Source: Synechococcus sp. JA-3-3Ab
GTDB lineage: Bacteria > Cyanobacteriota > Cyanobacteriia > Thermostichales > Thermostichaceae
DNA length: 64,000 nucleotides
Direction: 5' to 3'
Assembly: GCF_000013205.1 (NCBI RefSeq)
Contig: NC_007775.1
Coordinates: forward strand, 620,001 to 684,000
The notes under the pieces were generated by a model, which was given only the letters and a program-made list of their open reading frames with translations, was not told the origin of the DNA and did not search any database. A program made the position numbers and the translations under genes. How positions within the stretch are numbered: the stretch's first letter is position 1; each line of letters opens with the position of its first letter. This document shows positions 50,060 to 59,692 of this stretch, piece by piece.

Positions 50060-51454
50060 ATGACAAAACTCACCCCCAGCTCCAGCTACAGCATTGCTCT
50101 ACGTCTGCGCCTGCCCAACCAGCCAGGAGCGCTGGCCCGTGTTACCCAAGCTATTGCCGAGGTGGGAGGCAGCCTCAGCCAGATCGACCTCATCCACCAA
50201 TCGGCAGCCGAAACGGTGCGGGAAATCTGCGTGGATGCCGTTAGCAGCGAGCATGCCGAGCAAATTCGCGCCGCTGTTGCCTCTTTGCCCAACGTAAAAG
50301 TGGAGCGGGTGGTGGATCGCACCTTTGAGCTGCACCGGGGGGGAAAGCTACAGGTGGTGGCCAAAAGCCGCCTGGAGAGCGCCGCCGATCTGGCCATGGC
50401 CTATACCCCGGGCGTGGGTCGGGTGGCGCTGGAAATTGCCGCCGATCCCAGCGCTGTGTATGAATACACCATCAAGGGCAATTGCGTTGGCATCGTAACC
50501 GATGGCAGCGCCGTGCTGGGCCTGGGGAATATCGGCCCGGAGGCGGCTCTGCCAGTGATGGAGGGAAAAGCAGCCCTGTTCAAACGCTTTGCTGATATCG
50601 ATGCTTTCCCGCTCTGCCTGGCCACCCAGGAGGTGGGGGAAATTGTGGAGACGGTGGTGCGCCTGGCGCCGGGGTTTGGCGGCTTCAACCTGGAGGACAT
50701 CAGCGCCCCCCGCTGCTTTGCCATCGAGTTGCAGCTCAAGGCCCGTCTCAACCTGCCGGTGTTCCACGACGATCAGCATGGCACCGCCATTGTGGTGCTG
50801 GCAGCGTTGTTGAATGCCTTGAAGGTGGTTAAAAAAAGCCTAGAGGAGGTGCGCATTGTCCTCAACGGGGCAGGAGCAGCCGGTATTGCGGTAACTCAAC
50901 TGCTGCGACGGGCCGGGGCCAGACATATCCTGGTCTGCGACCGCCAAGGGATCCTCAGCCGCTCCCGCGCCGACCTCACCCCCGAGAAAGCTGCCGTTGC
51001 CGTTGAGGAGAGCGGATCCCTGGCAGAGGCTTTGGTGGGAGCAGATGTGTTCATCGGGGTGAGCGTGGCCAATGCTTTGACACCAGAGATGGTGGAGAAA
51101 ATGGCGCCGGATCCCATTGTCTTTGCCTTGGCCAACCCGGTGCCAGAGATCCAGCCCGAGCTGGTGGCAGATCGAGTCGCCGTGATGGCCACCGGGCGCA
51201 GCGACTACCCCAACCAGATCAACAATGTGCTGGCCTTCCCAGGGGTGTTCCGCGGCGCTCTCGATTGCCGCGCCAAGCAGATCAACACTGAGATGTGCCT
51301 GGCTGCCGCCCAGGCCATTGCCAATTTGATCCCACCGGAAGATTTGGATCCCCAGTGGATCATTCCCTCGGTCTTCGATGGGCGGGTAGTTCCTCAGGTG
51401 GCTGCCGCCGTGATCCAAGCTGCCCGCCAAACAGGAGTGGCCGGGATCCCTTGA
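50060..51454 (+). CDS. Malic enzyme with N-terminal ACT domain
   Basis: Oxidative decarboxylation of malate to pyruvate and CO2 with NAD(P). Residues 10-85 are an ACT-like regulatory domain (SIALRLRLPNQPGALARVTQAIAEVGGSL), followed by the malic enzyme core: AYTPGVGRVALEIAADP, catalytic Lys in QLKARLNLPVFHDDQHGTAIVVLAA, and the NAD site VLNGAGAAGIAVTQLL. This two-domain form of 464 residues is common in cyanobacteria. The miniature insertion element begins 41 bases after its stop. Confidence 0.93.
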   Translation: MTKLTPSSSYSIALRLRLPNQPGALARVTQAIAEVGGSLSQIDLIHQSAAETVREICVDAVSSEHAEQIRAAVASLPNVKVERVVDRTFELHRGGKLQVVAKSRLESAADLAMAYTPGVGRVALEIAADPSAVYEYTIKGNCVGIVTDGSAVLGLGNIGPEAALPVMEGKAALFKRFADIDAFPLCLATQEVGEIVETVVRLAPGFGGFNLEDISAPRCFAIELQLKARLNLPVFHDDQHGTAIVVLAALLNALKVVKKSLEEVRIVLNGAGAAGIAVTQLLRRAGARHILVCDRQGILSRSRADLTPEKAAVAVEESGSLAEALVGADVFIGVSVANALTPEMVEKMAPDPIVFALANPVPEIQPELVADRVAVMATGRSDYPNQINNVLAFPGVFRGALDCRAKQINTEMCLAAAQAIANLIPPEDLDPQWIIPSVFDGRVVPQVAAAVIQAARQTGVAGIP

Positions 51455-51494
51455 GGGTTCCCCCTGGCCAAAAGCGGGTGGAAGGCAGCAGGCC

Positions 51495-51610
51495 TCAGCT
51501 AGAAGCCGCAGGAGCCCCGCACTGTACCCCCCTCAATCCCCCCGCCCCCCTGCCCCCCGTATACGGGGGGTTGGGGGGGAAGGGGGGCGGTCGGAGCCGG
51601 GTAGTTTACG
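51495..51610 (+). mobile_element. Non-coding miniature IS605-type element (MITE-like)
   Basis: About 116 bases with no frame. Its left 35 bases match the left end of the tnpB element at 11224-11258 (shared AGGAGCCCCGCACTGTACCC), and its last 24 bases (51587-51610) match that element's right end at 9958-9981 exactly. The middle holds the palindrome CCCCCCGTATACGGGGGG (51553-51570) and long C and G runs. It lies between the malic enzyme and DUF1614 genes. It fits a deletion derivative that could be moved by a TnpA in trans. Confidence 0.8.
51553..51570. repeat. GC-palindrome CCCCCCGTATACGGGGGG, copy 2
   Basis: Same 18 bases as at 20844-20861. It is followed by GGTTGGGGGGG, a G-run pattern that could also form quadruplexes. 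Confidence 0.85.
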
Positions 51611-51833
51611 ATTTGCTTTTGCGGAGATCCGCACTATCAAATTGCTCTATCCACAACTCCCAGCAATCGGCGCGCCGGTTGCAAAGTTGCTCAAGATATT
51701 TCTTTGGGCTCTGACAGAGTTAACCGGAGACTTGCTTGTTATTTTTGTTACAAGATCGGGGATCCTCTCTACCTAGAGTCGAGGAAGCCGGACTAAGTCC
51801 TGATAGGCTGGAGGAAAGTTTGGGATCCCTGCC

Positions 51834-52505
51834 ATGTTCTACTTGCCGGTCTCGCTGTTGCTGTTTTTGATGCTGGTGCTGCTGCTGCCTTTCCTCTGGC
51901 TGGGGCTGGCGGTGGATGTGGTGGCGTTGGCGGTGGGCAAGTTGGGGTTCTCGCGGGAGGGGGCGCTGTTGCTGCTGCTGGCTATCCTGGCGGGCAGCTC
52001 GGTCAATATTCCCCTGTATCGTGTGAAGTGCGAGGTAACGCTGGTGGAAGACCTGGCCAGCCTGTGGATACGGCAATTTTGGGGGATCCCGTTGGCCAAG
52101 ATCTCTCAGGAGACCGTGGTTGCTCTGAACGTGGGCGGGGGGCTGATCCCGGTGCTCTTGGCCCTGTATCAATTTGGCCGGGCCGATGGGCTGTTGATCC
52201 TGGCCGTAACGGCGCTGGTGACTGTGGTCAGCTACTATGCTTCCCACGTGGTGCCCGGAATCGGCATTCAGATGAATCCCTTGACCGCCCCGGCTACGGC
52301 AGCCTTGGCCGCCATGTTCTGGGCTGGAGATCAGGCGCCGGCGGTGGCCTTTGCTGGCGGGGTTTTGGGCACGGTGATCGGAGCGGATCTGCTGCACTTG
52401 CCGGAGGTGCTGCGGCGCAATTGCTCGGGCATTCTCAGCATTGGCGGGGCCGGGGTTTTCGATGGCATTGCTCTCTGTGGCCTGTTTGCCCTGTTGCTGA
52501 GCTAA
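51834..52505 (+). CDS. DUF1614-family membrane protein
   Basis: The 223-residue protein has about six hydrophobic segments and ends FDGIALCGLFALLLS. Features of the DUF1614 family are GSSVNIPLYRV, LNVGGGLIPVLLALYQF and GGVLGTVIGADLLHL. The function is unknown; its wide spread in cyanobacteria and archaea suggests a small-molecule or lipid role, which is a guess. It ends four bases inside the convergent caspase-like gene. Confidence 0.82.
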   Translation: MFYLPVSLLLFLMLVLLLPFLWLGLAVDVVALAVGKLGFSREGALLLLLAILAGSSVNIPLYRVKCEVTLVEDLASLWIRQFWGIPLAKISQETVVALNVGGGLIPVLLALYQFGRADGLLILAVTALVTVVSYYASHVVPGIGIQMNPLTAPATAALAAMFWAGDQAPAVAFAGGVLGTVIGADLLHLPEVLRRNCSGILSIGGAGVFDGIALCGLFALLLS

Positions 52506-54634
52506 ACCAGCAAATAGGTGAGGGAAAGGGTAACAGCCTGGCCGGGATCCAGCCAGCGCAAGTCGGGATCCCCTTCGGGGGCACGCTGGGTCAACTCCTC
52601 GAGGAGAATTTGCGTCCATTCCAGCGGCCCATTGAGCAACAGCGGCGAACGGGCTACCCCCAGCTTGCGGGCCATGGTTTTGAGGGCTTCCAAGCTGGCC
52701 GACAAGGGGCGAGTGCTGGCCACAAACAGCAGCTCGGTCAGCCCCTGGGCATGGCAGGTGAGCAGATCGGGATTGACGGCAGAGCGCGAATTGCCAGCCA
52801 TCTCAGGCAGAGGTGGCAAAGTCAGGCTGCTCTTGGCCTCCAGGCGCAGCGGCAGGGCAAAGTCCTCCTGGGGCATGGGGGCCAGCAGGTGCAGTTGCCC
52901 GCTGGAATCGACCATCAACAGGTACCCGAACAGATCCTGCTCGCCCTCGTTGCGCAGAGTGAGATAGAGGGGATCCCCGCGCATAAAGCGTGGCATGCCT
53001 GGCTCGCCAGGAGCAGCGGCCCCTTGGGCAAGCCGTGACCCCCGCAAGGGTTTGCCCTTGGTGGACAATTCCCCCACCACCGCCAGCGGCGAGATTGCCG
53101 CGTTGAGGGTAGCCCGCAGGCGCTTGGCCGCCAGCAGATGGGCCAGACGGGGCACCAGCCGCTGCACTGCCGTAGCGGCAGCTTCCCCAGCCGGCCCGCA
53201 GGAATTGAGCAGCAATTCTCGCCCCGGCCAAAAGAGGCTGTAGCTGTTGACTTCCAGGGGTTTGGGCAGAGCGTCCAATTGAAAGGCGGCGGCCATTTCG
53301 GGGGTGATGCGGCCCAGCAGGCAATCCACCTGGCGCTCGCGCGGGTTGGCCGTCTCCATCCAGCTGTAGCCGGCGATGGCGTTGGTCAGATCTACTTTTT
53401 CAACGCGGCCTAAGTTGTCTTCCAGACCCACCAAAAGCTTGAGGCTGCTGGAGAGGCTGCGCAACTGCTCCCGCACCAGCGTGCCCACGGGGGGAAATTG
53501 ACCTTCCCCGTTGGCCGGCTGCACCTGTGCCAACAGGCCGCTGCGAGAACGAATCAGCAGCGGCACCGGCGAGGCGGTGGAAGGCTCGGCAGCAATGGGA
53601 ACCAAAAGAGTACCTGGCTGCAAGCCGCAGAGTGCCGCCGGTGGGATCCCACCCAGCCACACCTGGGCCCGATTCCCCTTCACTTCCTGGATGGCGCCGC
53701 TGACTCCCACCTGAGGGGGGGTGAGGAAGTAGGGCGGGATGCGCCGAGCCGTTTCTTTGCCCTCCAGGATGGGGCGCTGACAAGCAAACAGGCCCAGCTC
53801 CCGCTGACCGGCCACTTGGTTGAAGGCTATCAGCAGGCGGGTGGCAGGTGTGGTCTCCCACAGGTACTGCGTCAACAGGTAGGTGAGTATCCCTGCATGA
53901 AATCCCGGCCAAGCGGCTTCTGCCGCCAAATCTTGGGGGGTGGTGGCGGCAATTAACAACCCCTTGGGCGGAGAGGGCCAAATCTGCTGCACTTCACCAG
54001 AAGGCAGGCGACCGGGAGCCACCGCCTCTGGGGAGGTAGAGGCTACTTCCTTGGGGACTTTCGGCGGGCGGGAGCGCAGTTGCAAGTTGCCCCGTACTGC
54101 GGGTGCAACATAGGTAAAGCCACAATCGAGTACGGTCGTGAGCTGGGCTGTGCCCAAGCTTTGCACAAGCTGGAAAAAGCGCTCCAGACCCATAGCCGCC
54201 GCTTCTTCAGGGCCAGCCAACAGCAGCGCCGGCTGCCAGCGCTCGGGCGAAGATCCCGCCCGCCATTGGCCGTAGCCGCTAAACTGCACCACTACCGTTT
54301 CAGCCGTCTGACTTGCACTTCCCAAGTGCTCGGCAAAGGCTGACTGGATCGCGCTTGAAGTGGCAGCTCCATCGGTGAGGATGAGAATGTCTGCCGGGTC
54401 AAAGCCAAAGCGATACCGCAGCAGCTCCCGCTGCAGCTCCACATCCGTGACACACCCCTGTAACGGGGATCCCTCGCCGGGGTAGCGGTTAATGCCTATC
54501 AAGAGAGCCAACTTGCGGGAGCTGGCCGCCAAAGCTTGCCCGTAGCGCTCAGCCTGACCCACCAACCAGCCGGGAGAGAGACCAAGGCCGGCAGCAACCA
54601 GGAGTAACTTTTGTAGAAAAGACCGCCTTTCCAT
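52502..54634 (-). CDS. Caspase-like (orthocaspase) protein lacking the catalytic dyad
   Basis: The 710-residue protein starts with a twin-arginine-like signal (RRSFLQKLLLVAAGLGL). Residues 40-280 fit a caspase fold of the prokaryotic orthocaspase type (KLALLIGINRYPGEGSPLQGCVTDVEL). The catalytic His of SGHG is Tyr121 (QFSGYGQ), and where D-x-C-H/F-S-G is expected the sequence is DCGFTY at 170-175, so the Cys position is Gly172. The rest, about 400 residues, is a C-terminal part of unknown kind ending in a DUF4384-like region (GDPLYLTLRNEGEQDLFGYLLMVDSSGQLHLLAP). Inactive members of this family are known in cyanobacteria. Role unknown; export by Tat is inferred. Confidence 0.75.
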   Translation of the reverse strand: MERRSFLQKLLLVAAGLGLSPGWLVGQAERYGQALAASSRKLALLIGINRYPGEGSPLQGCVTDVELQRELLRYRFGFDPADILILTDGAATSSAIQSAFAEHLGSASQTAETVVVQFSGYGQWRAGSSPERWQPALLLAGPEEAAAMGLERFFQLVQSLGTAQLTTVLDCGFTYVAPAVRGNLQLRSRPPKVPKEVASTSPEAVAPGRLPSGEVQQIWPSPPKGLLIAATTPQDLAAEAAWPGFHAGILTYLLTQYLWETTPATRLLIAFNQVAGQRELGLFACQRPILEGKETARRIPPYFLTPPQVGVSGAIQEVKGNRAQVWLGGIPPAALCGLQPGTLLVPIAAEPSTASPVPLLIRSRSGLLAQVQPANGEGQFPPVGTLVREQLRSLSSSLKLLVGLEDNLGRVEKVDLTNAIAGYSWMETANPRERQVDCLLGRITPEMAAAFQLDALPKPLEVNSYSLFWPGRELLLNSCGPAGEAAATAVQRLVPRLAHLLAAKRLRATLNAAISPLAVVGELSTKGKPLRGSRLAQGAAAPGEPGMPRFMRGDPLYLTLRNEGEQDLFGYLLMVDSSGQLHLLAPMPQEDFALPLRLEAKSSLTLPPLPEMAGNSRSAVNPDLLTCHAQGLTELLFVASTRPLSASLEALKTMARKLGVARSPLLLNGPLEWTQILLEELTQRAPEGDPDLRWLDPGQAVTLSLTYLLV

Positions 54635-54861
54635 GTCAACCCTGTGGGCTGCCTCGCTGGCGTAACAGCCACCCTGTTGGCGAACGAGCCACAGCTCAAC
54701 TCTGCACCGGATCTGTTGCTGCCTATTTCAGGATATCCCCACCCCTCCAGCTTTTTCGAGGGATCGGGTGACAGTTTTTGGCGTTTCGTTTACATTCTTG
54801 GCGGGATCCCGCCTCAAGTCCTTTCCGTCTGGGGATACCGACGCCAAGGCCGCTTAGGAGT

Positions 54862-55312
54862 TCAGCTAGAAACGGCAGGAGGCCCGCCCTTTTCCTCCTG
54901 TACACGGGGGATACGGGAGCGTGTCAATCAACAGCCGCGCAGCAAAACAGAGCGTTGGCGGTCGAACAGTTGGCGTTTTCTCAACTGAGGCAGTTTCTGC
55001 ACTCCAAGGCGGTGGGGCCGGGGTCAAGGTTGTGGTGGTGCCGCCTGCCGACAGTTTGCAAACCGGCCACCGATGTTTATGGCTTGGCCAGCAGGAAGGG
55101 AAGCGTTTTCGTTGTGTGAACCCGGCCTGGGGCTGGGAAGGGGAGGCAGATTTTAACGGTGCCAATGTGATTGCGGTTTTGGGGGCTGCTGTAAGCCGGC
55201 CTGCCCCCCGTACACGGGGGGTGTGGGGGGCCCTTGGTTGGCTTGCCAACTGCAGGGCTACCCAAAGCCTGCACTCTATGTGTCAGCATGAGTGCGGGCA
55301 ATTTACAAAATA
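54862..55312 (+). mobile_element. Decayed IS605-type element: left end joined to tnpB 3' part and right-end hairpin
   Basis: From 54862 the left-end sequence TCAGCTAGAAA recurs, then GTACACGGGGG. From 54915 codons match the intact TnpB (RERVNQQPRSKTERWRSNSW), continuing with several frameshifts to EADFNGANVIAVLGA near 55145-55190. At 55204-55221 comes CCCCCCGTACACGGGGGG, then a hairpin (55268-55298) like the right end at 21861-21891. The N-terminal two thirds of tnpB are missing. It lies in the space between two divergent genes. Confidence 0.75.
55204..55221. repeat. GC-palindrome variant, copy 3
   Basis: CCCCCCGTACACGGGGGG, one base different from the copies at 20844 and 51553, which breaks the central palindrome. 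Confidence 0.75.
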
Positions 55313-56173
55313 GGGCAAGTGAGCCCCCCGTTCCGGCCAATGGCAGCGGAGGAAAGGGATTACGATGAACCCAGCCAAAACTAGACAGCACAGGCTGTAG
55401 TAGAGGTGAAAGCTCCCGATGGGATCCACCTGTTCCACTACCCCTCCTCCCAGGGATCCCAGCGCTAGAGCCAGGATATTGTTCAAAGCATGGGCCAGGA
55501 TGGGTAAGCTCAAGGAGCGTGCTTTCAGGTAGAGCAGCCCCATCACCAGGCCAAACACCGTCAGCCCAAGTGGGTTAGGGTGCAGTAGGCCAAAGACCAC
55601 GGAAGAAGCCAGCAGGCCTCTGTCAAGCCCCCACTTGAGGCTCCAGCGGTGGAGCAAAATGCCGCGAAACAGCCATTCCTCCGTTATGGGGGCCACCACT
55701 GCAATCGAGAGCCAGCGCAACCCCTGGTACACCTGCGGCCAGGCTGTCTCCCCCTCCTCTTCCCCCAGGGAGTCCAGCATCGACTCCGCCAGCTCCGGGA
55801 AAGACAGCGACACCCAGTAGAGCATCAGCAAAGTGGTGCCCATGGAGAGCACAACCAAAGCCGGCACTACCCGCAGCAGGGATCCCCAGGGAATCACAGC
55901 TCGCCAGTTGCCCCACAGCCGCCTCATCTGCAAATGGGCTCGTCGCCCGCGCTGCCAGCTCCAGATACAAGTGAGCACAAACGTGACGCAATAGACAACG
56001 TAGGCCAGCACCGGATCGTCCGAGGGCAGAGGCAACAGCCTGGCCAAAGCGACAACCCCCAGACCCACCCCCCCGTTGATCGACAGGAAAGCCAGCAGCA
56101 GATAGCGGGCCTTCAGCGCTGAAAATCCGGCTGAACCCGGCTCGGCAGGCGGCAAGGCGGGGGATCTGGACAT
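55283..56173 (-). CDS. CPBP-family intramembrane metalloprotease (CAAX-type)
   Basis: The 296-residue membrane protein has the Abi/CPBP motifs: TEEWLFRGILLH (EExxxR), FGLLHPN and HALNN, on predicted helices; an N-terminal soluble stretch of 20 residues precedes them. In this family the enzyme may cleave prenylated or other membrane proteins; substrate unknown. The last residues (VNCPHSC) and the stop are encoded by the right-end hairpin of the neighbouring decayed insertion element, so the natural C-terminus has been replaced. Confidence 0.82.
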   Translation of the reverse strand: MSRSPALPPAEPGSAGFSALKARYLLLAFLSINGGVGLGVVALARLLPLPSDDPVLAYVVYCVTFVLTCIWSWQRGRRAHLQMRRLWGNWRAVIPWGSLLRVVPALVVLSMGTTLLMLYWVSLSFPELAESMLDSLGEEEGETAWPQVYQGLRWLSIAVVAPITEEWLFRGILLHRWSLKWGLDRGLLASSVVFGLLHPNPLGLTVFGLVMGLLYLKARSLSLPILAHALNNILALALGSLGGGVVEQVDPIGSFHLYYSLCCLVLAGFIVIPFLRCHWPERGAHLPYFVNCPHSC

Positions 56174-56303
56174 AAAAAAGTAAGAGGTAGGAGTTTTCCC
56201 ATCTTATAAGGGTGGGGGAGAGAGCACCGACTTTGGAAAGCCAATCCTCCGGGCAAGCTACCTCGTGGAAGGGGAAAGCCCCCCTCTTCAAAGGGAGAGG
56301 AGG

Positions 56304-57014
56304 TCACTGCTTGCGCTGAATCCAATAGGTGGTAAATAGCTCGCCACTGGCCTGTTTCTGGATTTTGCCCCCCAAGTCGGCGATGCGCCGCTCCCACTCC
56401 TGTAGGGGCGTGAGAATCGGCTCGCTGCCTTTGAAGAGCTCAATCAACCCCCACTGTTCGGCCCACACCGACTCAGGATTGACCACTTCGATAATCACTG
56501 GCGCAGCCGGACGCAACACCCGCCTCAGTTCTGCCCAAACCGCGTCAAAGTAGTCTATCGGGTAGTAGTACAAAAATCCTGTAGCAATGGCCAGATCGAA
56601 CTGCTCTGGCCCGTAGTTTTCCAGGTGATGGGCGGATCCCTGCTGCATCGACTTGAACAGCTTGGAGTTAAGCTGCGGTGCCCGCGAGCGCACAAAGCGC
56701 ACGATCCCCCCGCTCAGCTCATGGCCGTAAAAGTAGGCCTGCCAATCGTTCCAGGGATAGGTCAGGAAACTCACTCCACAGCCCAGATCCAAGCAGGCTT
56801 CCCGCTTTTTGGGGGCGCGCAATTGCCAAAAGGGGATCCCCAGGCGTTCCTGGAGGTGATCCCGCTTTTGGGCTTGCCAAAAGGGCAACTGTTCCAGGTC
56901 GGGGGGAAGCTGCCAACTGGCCCGACCCAACTGCACCTCCAGCTCCCGGTTGAAGCGGGCGGCTACGGCGGCAAGATAGGGATCCCAGCGTTCCCCGCTT
57001 TGCGGTAGCTCCAT
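56304..57014 (-). CDS. Class I SAM-dependent methyltransferase
   Basis: The 236-residue protein has the SAM-binding motif I ACLDLGCGVSFLTYP, then FDLAIATGFLYYYPIDYFDAVWAELRRVLRP, which matches motifs of the UbiE/COQ5-like fold, and ends with a short basic tail. No substrate can be named. A conserved N-terminal part of 70 residues before the fold suggests a specific cyanobacterial group. It lies 49 bases downstream of the nucleotidyltransferase gene, same direction, and may be co-transcribed. Confidence 0.8.
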   Translation of the reverse strand: MELPQSGERWDPYLAAVAARFNRELEVQLGRASWQLPPDLEQLPFWQAQKRDHLQERLGIPFWQLRAPKKREACLDLGCGVSFLTYPWNDWQAYFYGHELSGGIVRFVRSRAPQLNSKLFKSMQQGSAHHLENYGPEQFDLAIATGFLYYYPIDYFDAVWAELRRVLRPAAPVIIEVVNPESVWAEQWGLIELFKGSEPILTPLQEWERRIADLGGKIQKQASGELFTTYWIQRKQ

Positions 57015-57063
57015 CTTTGGCCGGCTCTGTTGTGGAGGCTTGGGCGCTTAACTGGCCTTTAAC

Positions 57064-58011
57064 CTAGACTACCAGGAGGCCCGGCCCATAGGCCCCCGGC
57101 TGCAGGGATCCATTGACCCAACTGTAGCTGCCGAGGATGGTGCCGGCGGGGACTTGAGCTTGGGAGCCCAAGCGCGTGTAAGCGCCGATGTAGCAGGGCG
57201 CGTGCAATTGAACGTCAGGGTGGATCTCGGCGGTCTTGTGAACCCATACCCCTGGCGCCCGTTCTTCCACATCCTCGAGAGGGAAATCCCTCATCCGGCT
57301 CAGGAGAATGTCCAGTTGGCCGTGGTAGTAGCTGGCCGGCGTGCCCAGATCCCGCCAGTAGCCAGTGTGCAGGTAGGCTTGCAGCCGTCGCCCCTGCCGC
57401 AGCAAGTCGGGGAAGATACGCCGCTCGAAGCTGAGGGGATCCCCGCTGGGGTAGTCTTTGAAAATAGCCGGATCGAGGACATAGGTACCAGCGTTGATGG
57501 TGTTGGTGGTGAGGGTGAGGGCTTCGGCAGCAGTGGGCTTTTCCCGAAAGGATTGGATCCGGCCCCCTTCCCCTACCTCCACCAGGCCGTAGGCGGTGAC
57601 GTCCTCCACCTGGGCGAGGGTGAGGGTGGCGACGGCCCCGCTCTGCAGGTGGCAGTGTATCAAATCTAATAAATCCAGATCGGTGAGGATATCGGCATTG
57701 AAGACCACTAAGGGATCCCCGCTGAAGTAGGGTTGGGCCAGCACCAAAGCTCCCGCTGTATCTAGCGGCGTCTCCTCGACGACGTAGCGGAGCTTTACCC
57801 CCCAAGCAGTGCCATCTCCCAGAGCCGCCTCGATCTGTCTGCCCAGATACCCCACGCTGAGCAAAATGTCCGTCAGGCCGGCCCGGCGGCAGCGCCCGAT
57901 CAGCCAGTGTAAAAAAGGCACCTCTAGCAACGGCAGCAGAGGCTTCGGTTGCCACAAGGTCAGCGGCCGTAAGCGAGTTCCTTGCCCCCCTGCCAAAATC
58001 ACCGCCTGCAT
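57064..58011 (-). CDS. Sugar-1-phosphate nucleotidyltransferase
   Basis: Transfers a nucleotidyl group onto a sugar phosphate. The 315-residue product starts MQAVILAGGQGTRLRPLT and contains the metal-binding VFNADILTDLD, EKPTAAE and a final left-handed helix part (IHPDVQLHAPCYIGAYTRLGSQAQVPAGTILGSY) in the RmlA/ManC-like manner. Mannose-1-phosphate guanylyltransferase is a likely but unproven identity. Start at ATG 58011, the beginning of the fold; an ATG-free extension upstream was rejected. Confidence 0.83.
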   Translation of the reverse strand: MQAVILAGGQGTRLRPLTLWQPKPLLPLLEVPFLHWLIGRCRRAGLTDILLSVGYLGRQIEAALGDGTAWGVKLRYVVEETPLDTAGALVLAQPYFSGDPLVVFNADILTDLDLLDLIHCHLQSGAVATLTLAQVEDVTAYGLVEVGEGGRIQSFREKPTAAEALTLTTNTINAGTYVLDPAIFKDYPSGDPLSFERRIFPDLLRQGRRLQAYLHTGYWRDLGTPASYYHGQLDILLSRMRDFPLEDVEERAPGVWVHKTAEIHPDVQLHAPCYIGAYTRLGSQAQVPAGTILGSYSWVNGSLQPGAYGPGLLVV

Positions 58012-58142
58012 AGCTATCCCCAACCCATTTTCCCAGCCTAGATGGTAGGGGAAAAGGATCCAGCCTGCCACAGCCAACTGGCTGAGGCCAGAGGCAGGGA
58101 GAGCCCCCCTTTGCCGCTGTTCTGCTGGGCAGCGAAGGCCCG

Positions 58143-59594
58143 CTAGGCTGGCGGCGACGTCTGGGGATCCCGGTAGGCGGCCAGGATGGCCTGGGCAGCC
58201 AACTGGCCAGAGAGGGTGGCTCCTTCCATGCTGTCGATATAGTCTTGGGCGGTGTAGCTGCCGGCAAGGAAGAAGTTGGGCACGGGAGTTTTCTGCTGCG
58301 GCCGATAGGGCTCCATGCCTGGCGCCTCGCGGTAGAGAGAGTGGGCCAGCTTGACCACGCTGTACCAGGTCAGGTTCAGTTGCCGCGAGGAGGGAAAGAG
58401 CTCATGCACTTGGTGCAGCACGTGCTGGGCAATGGCCTCGTTGGACATGGAGATGAAGGGATCCCCCGGCGTGAGCACACACTGCAGCAGGGATCCCTGG
58501 CCGGGTTTGTAGTAGTCGGCGGGGCTGGTGAGAGCCAGATCGGCAAAGCAGGAGAAATCGGCATCGGGGGTGTAGAGGAGGTTGTCGATGCCAACTGGCT
58601 GCGGGTGGTCAGCGGCGCGTTTGGCCCGGCCCTTCAGCTCCGTCACCCAGCCGTCGAAGCGCAATTGCACCGTTGCCACGGGTACGGATTCCAGCTTGTA
58701 GAGGTTGTCGAACTGGGGCCACTGCCGCCACACCTGGGGGATCAGCCGTTTCGCCCCTTCCACGGCTGTTGCACACACGTACACATCCGCTTCCACCCGC
58801 TCGCCATTGGCCAAGACCAGACCGGTTACTGCGTAGGGAGGAGAGTCGCTGACTTCAATGCGGCTGACCCCTCTGCGGGTGTAAACCTGGCCGCCGCGGG
58901 CTTGCAGGTAGCGGACGATGGGCTGGGTGAGGTAGTTGTCCGGGGATCCCTTGAGGAGGTTGAGCTTGGAGGCATCGGTTTTGCTGGCAAACATCTGAAA
59001 AATGGTCAGCATGCAGCGGGCGGAAATCTGCTCCGTATCGATGAAGCCCAGGGCATAGGCAATCGGGTTCCACATCCGCTTCAGGCTGGCCTCGGATCCC
59101 CCGTGGCGGCGGAACCACTCGGCAAAGCTCATCCGATCCAAAGCGCGAATCTGCCGCATCGCCCCCTCGTAGTCCAGCAGGCCGCGAATCAGAGGGCTGG
59201 TGCCCAGCGCCAGGGCGTTGCGCAGCTTATCGGCCCAAGAGAGCTGCTCGGTGGCAAAAAAAGCCTTGAGGCCGTTGAAGGGCGCCCCTAGCGGGAAGCG
59301 AAAATCGAGGCTGGCCACCTGCCCCCCGCGGTTGACAAAGGTGTGGGTGTGTTGCTTGGGCAGCAGGTTCTCGTAGGCCCCCACCTTCTTCATCAGGGCA
59401 AACAGGTTGCTGTAGTTGCAGAAAAAAACGTGCAGCCCCATCTCGATGTGGTTGCCCTCGGCATCCTGCCAGGAGCCCACCTTGCCGCCCACAAAGGGCC
59501 GCGCCTCGTAGATCTGCACCTGGTGCCCCGCTTCCACCAAATCCACCCCTGTGACCAAGCCGGCCAACCCGGCCCCGATAATGGCTACCCGCAT
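58143..59594 (-). CDS. zds: Zeta-carotene desaturase (CrtQ/Zds type)
   Basis: Introduces two double bases into zeta-carotene on the way to lycopene. The 483-residue flavoprotein starts [26 protein letters not shown] (FAD site) and has the family end [21 protein letters not shown]. The plant-type desaturase pattern ([38 protein letters not shown]) is clear and separates it from phytoene desaturase and bacterial CrtI. tRNA-Gly lies upstream of it on the other strand. It is followed downstream by the nucleotidyltransferase gene, 131 bases away. Confidence 0.94.
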   Translation of the reverse strand: MRVAIIGAGLAGLVTGVDLVEAGHQVQIYEARPFVGGKVGSWQDAEGNHIEMGLHVFFCNYSNLFALMKKVGAYENLLPKQHTHTFVNRGGQVASLDFRFPLGAPFNGLKAFFATEQLSWADKLRNALALGTSPLIRGLLDYEGAMRQIRALDRMSFAEWFRRHGGSEASLKRMWNPIAYALGFIDTEQISARCMLTIFQMFASKTDASKLNLLKGSPDNYLTQPIVRYLQARGGQVYTRRGVSRIEVSDSPPYAVTGLVLANGERVEADVYVCATAVEGAKRLIPQVWRQWPQFDNLYKLESVPVATVQLRFDGWVTELKGRAKRAADHPQPVGIDNLLYTPDADFSCFADLALTSPADYYKPGQGSLLQCVLTPGDPFISMSNEAIAQHVLHQVHELFPSSRQLNLTWYSVVKLAHSLYREAPGMEPYRPQQKTPVPNFFLAGSYTAQDYIDSMEGATLSGQLAAQAILAAYRDPQTSPPA

Positions 59595-59692
59595 CGTGAT
59601 CCCCTCAAATGAGCTCAGCCAAAGGCTGAGGCAACTGCAAAGAAAGATAAACTTCTCTCATTCTGGAACAAAATGCGCCAGGGATCCCTGGC

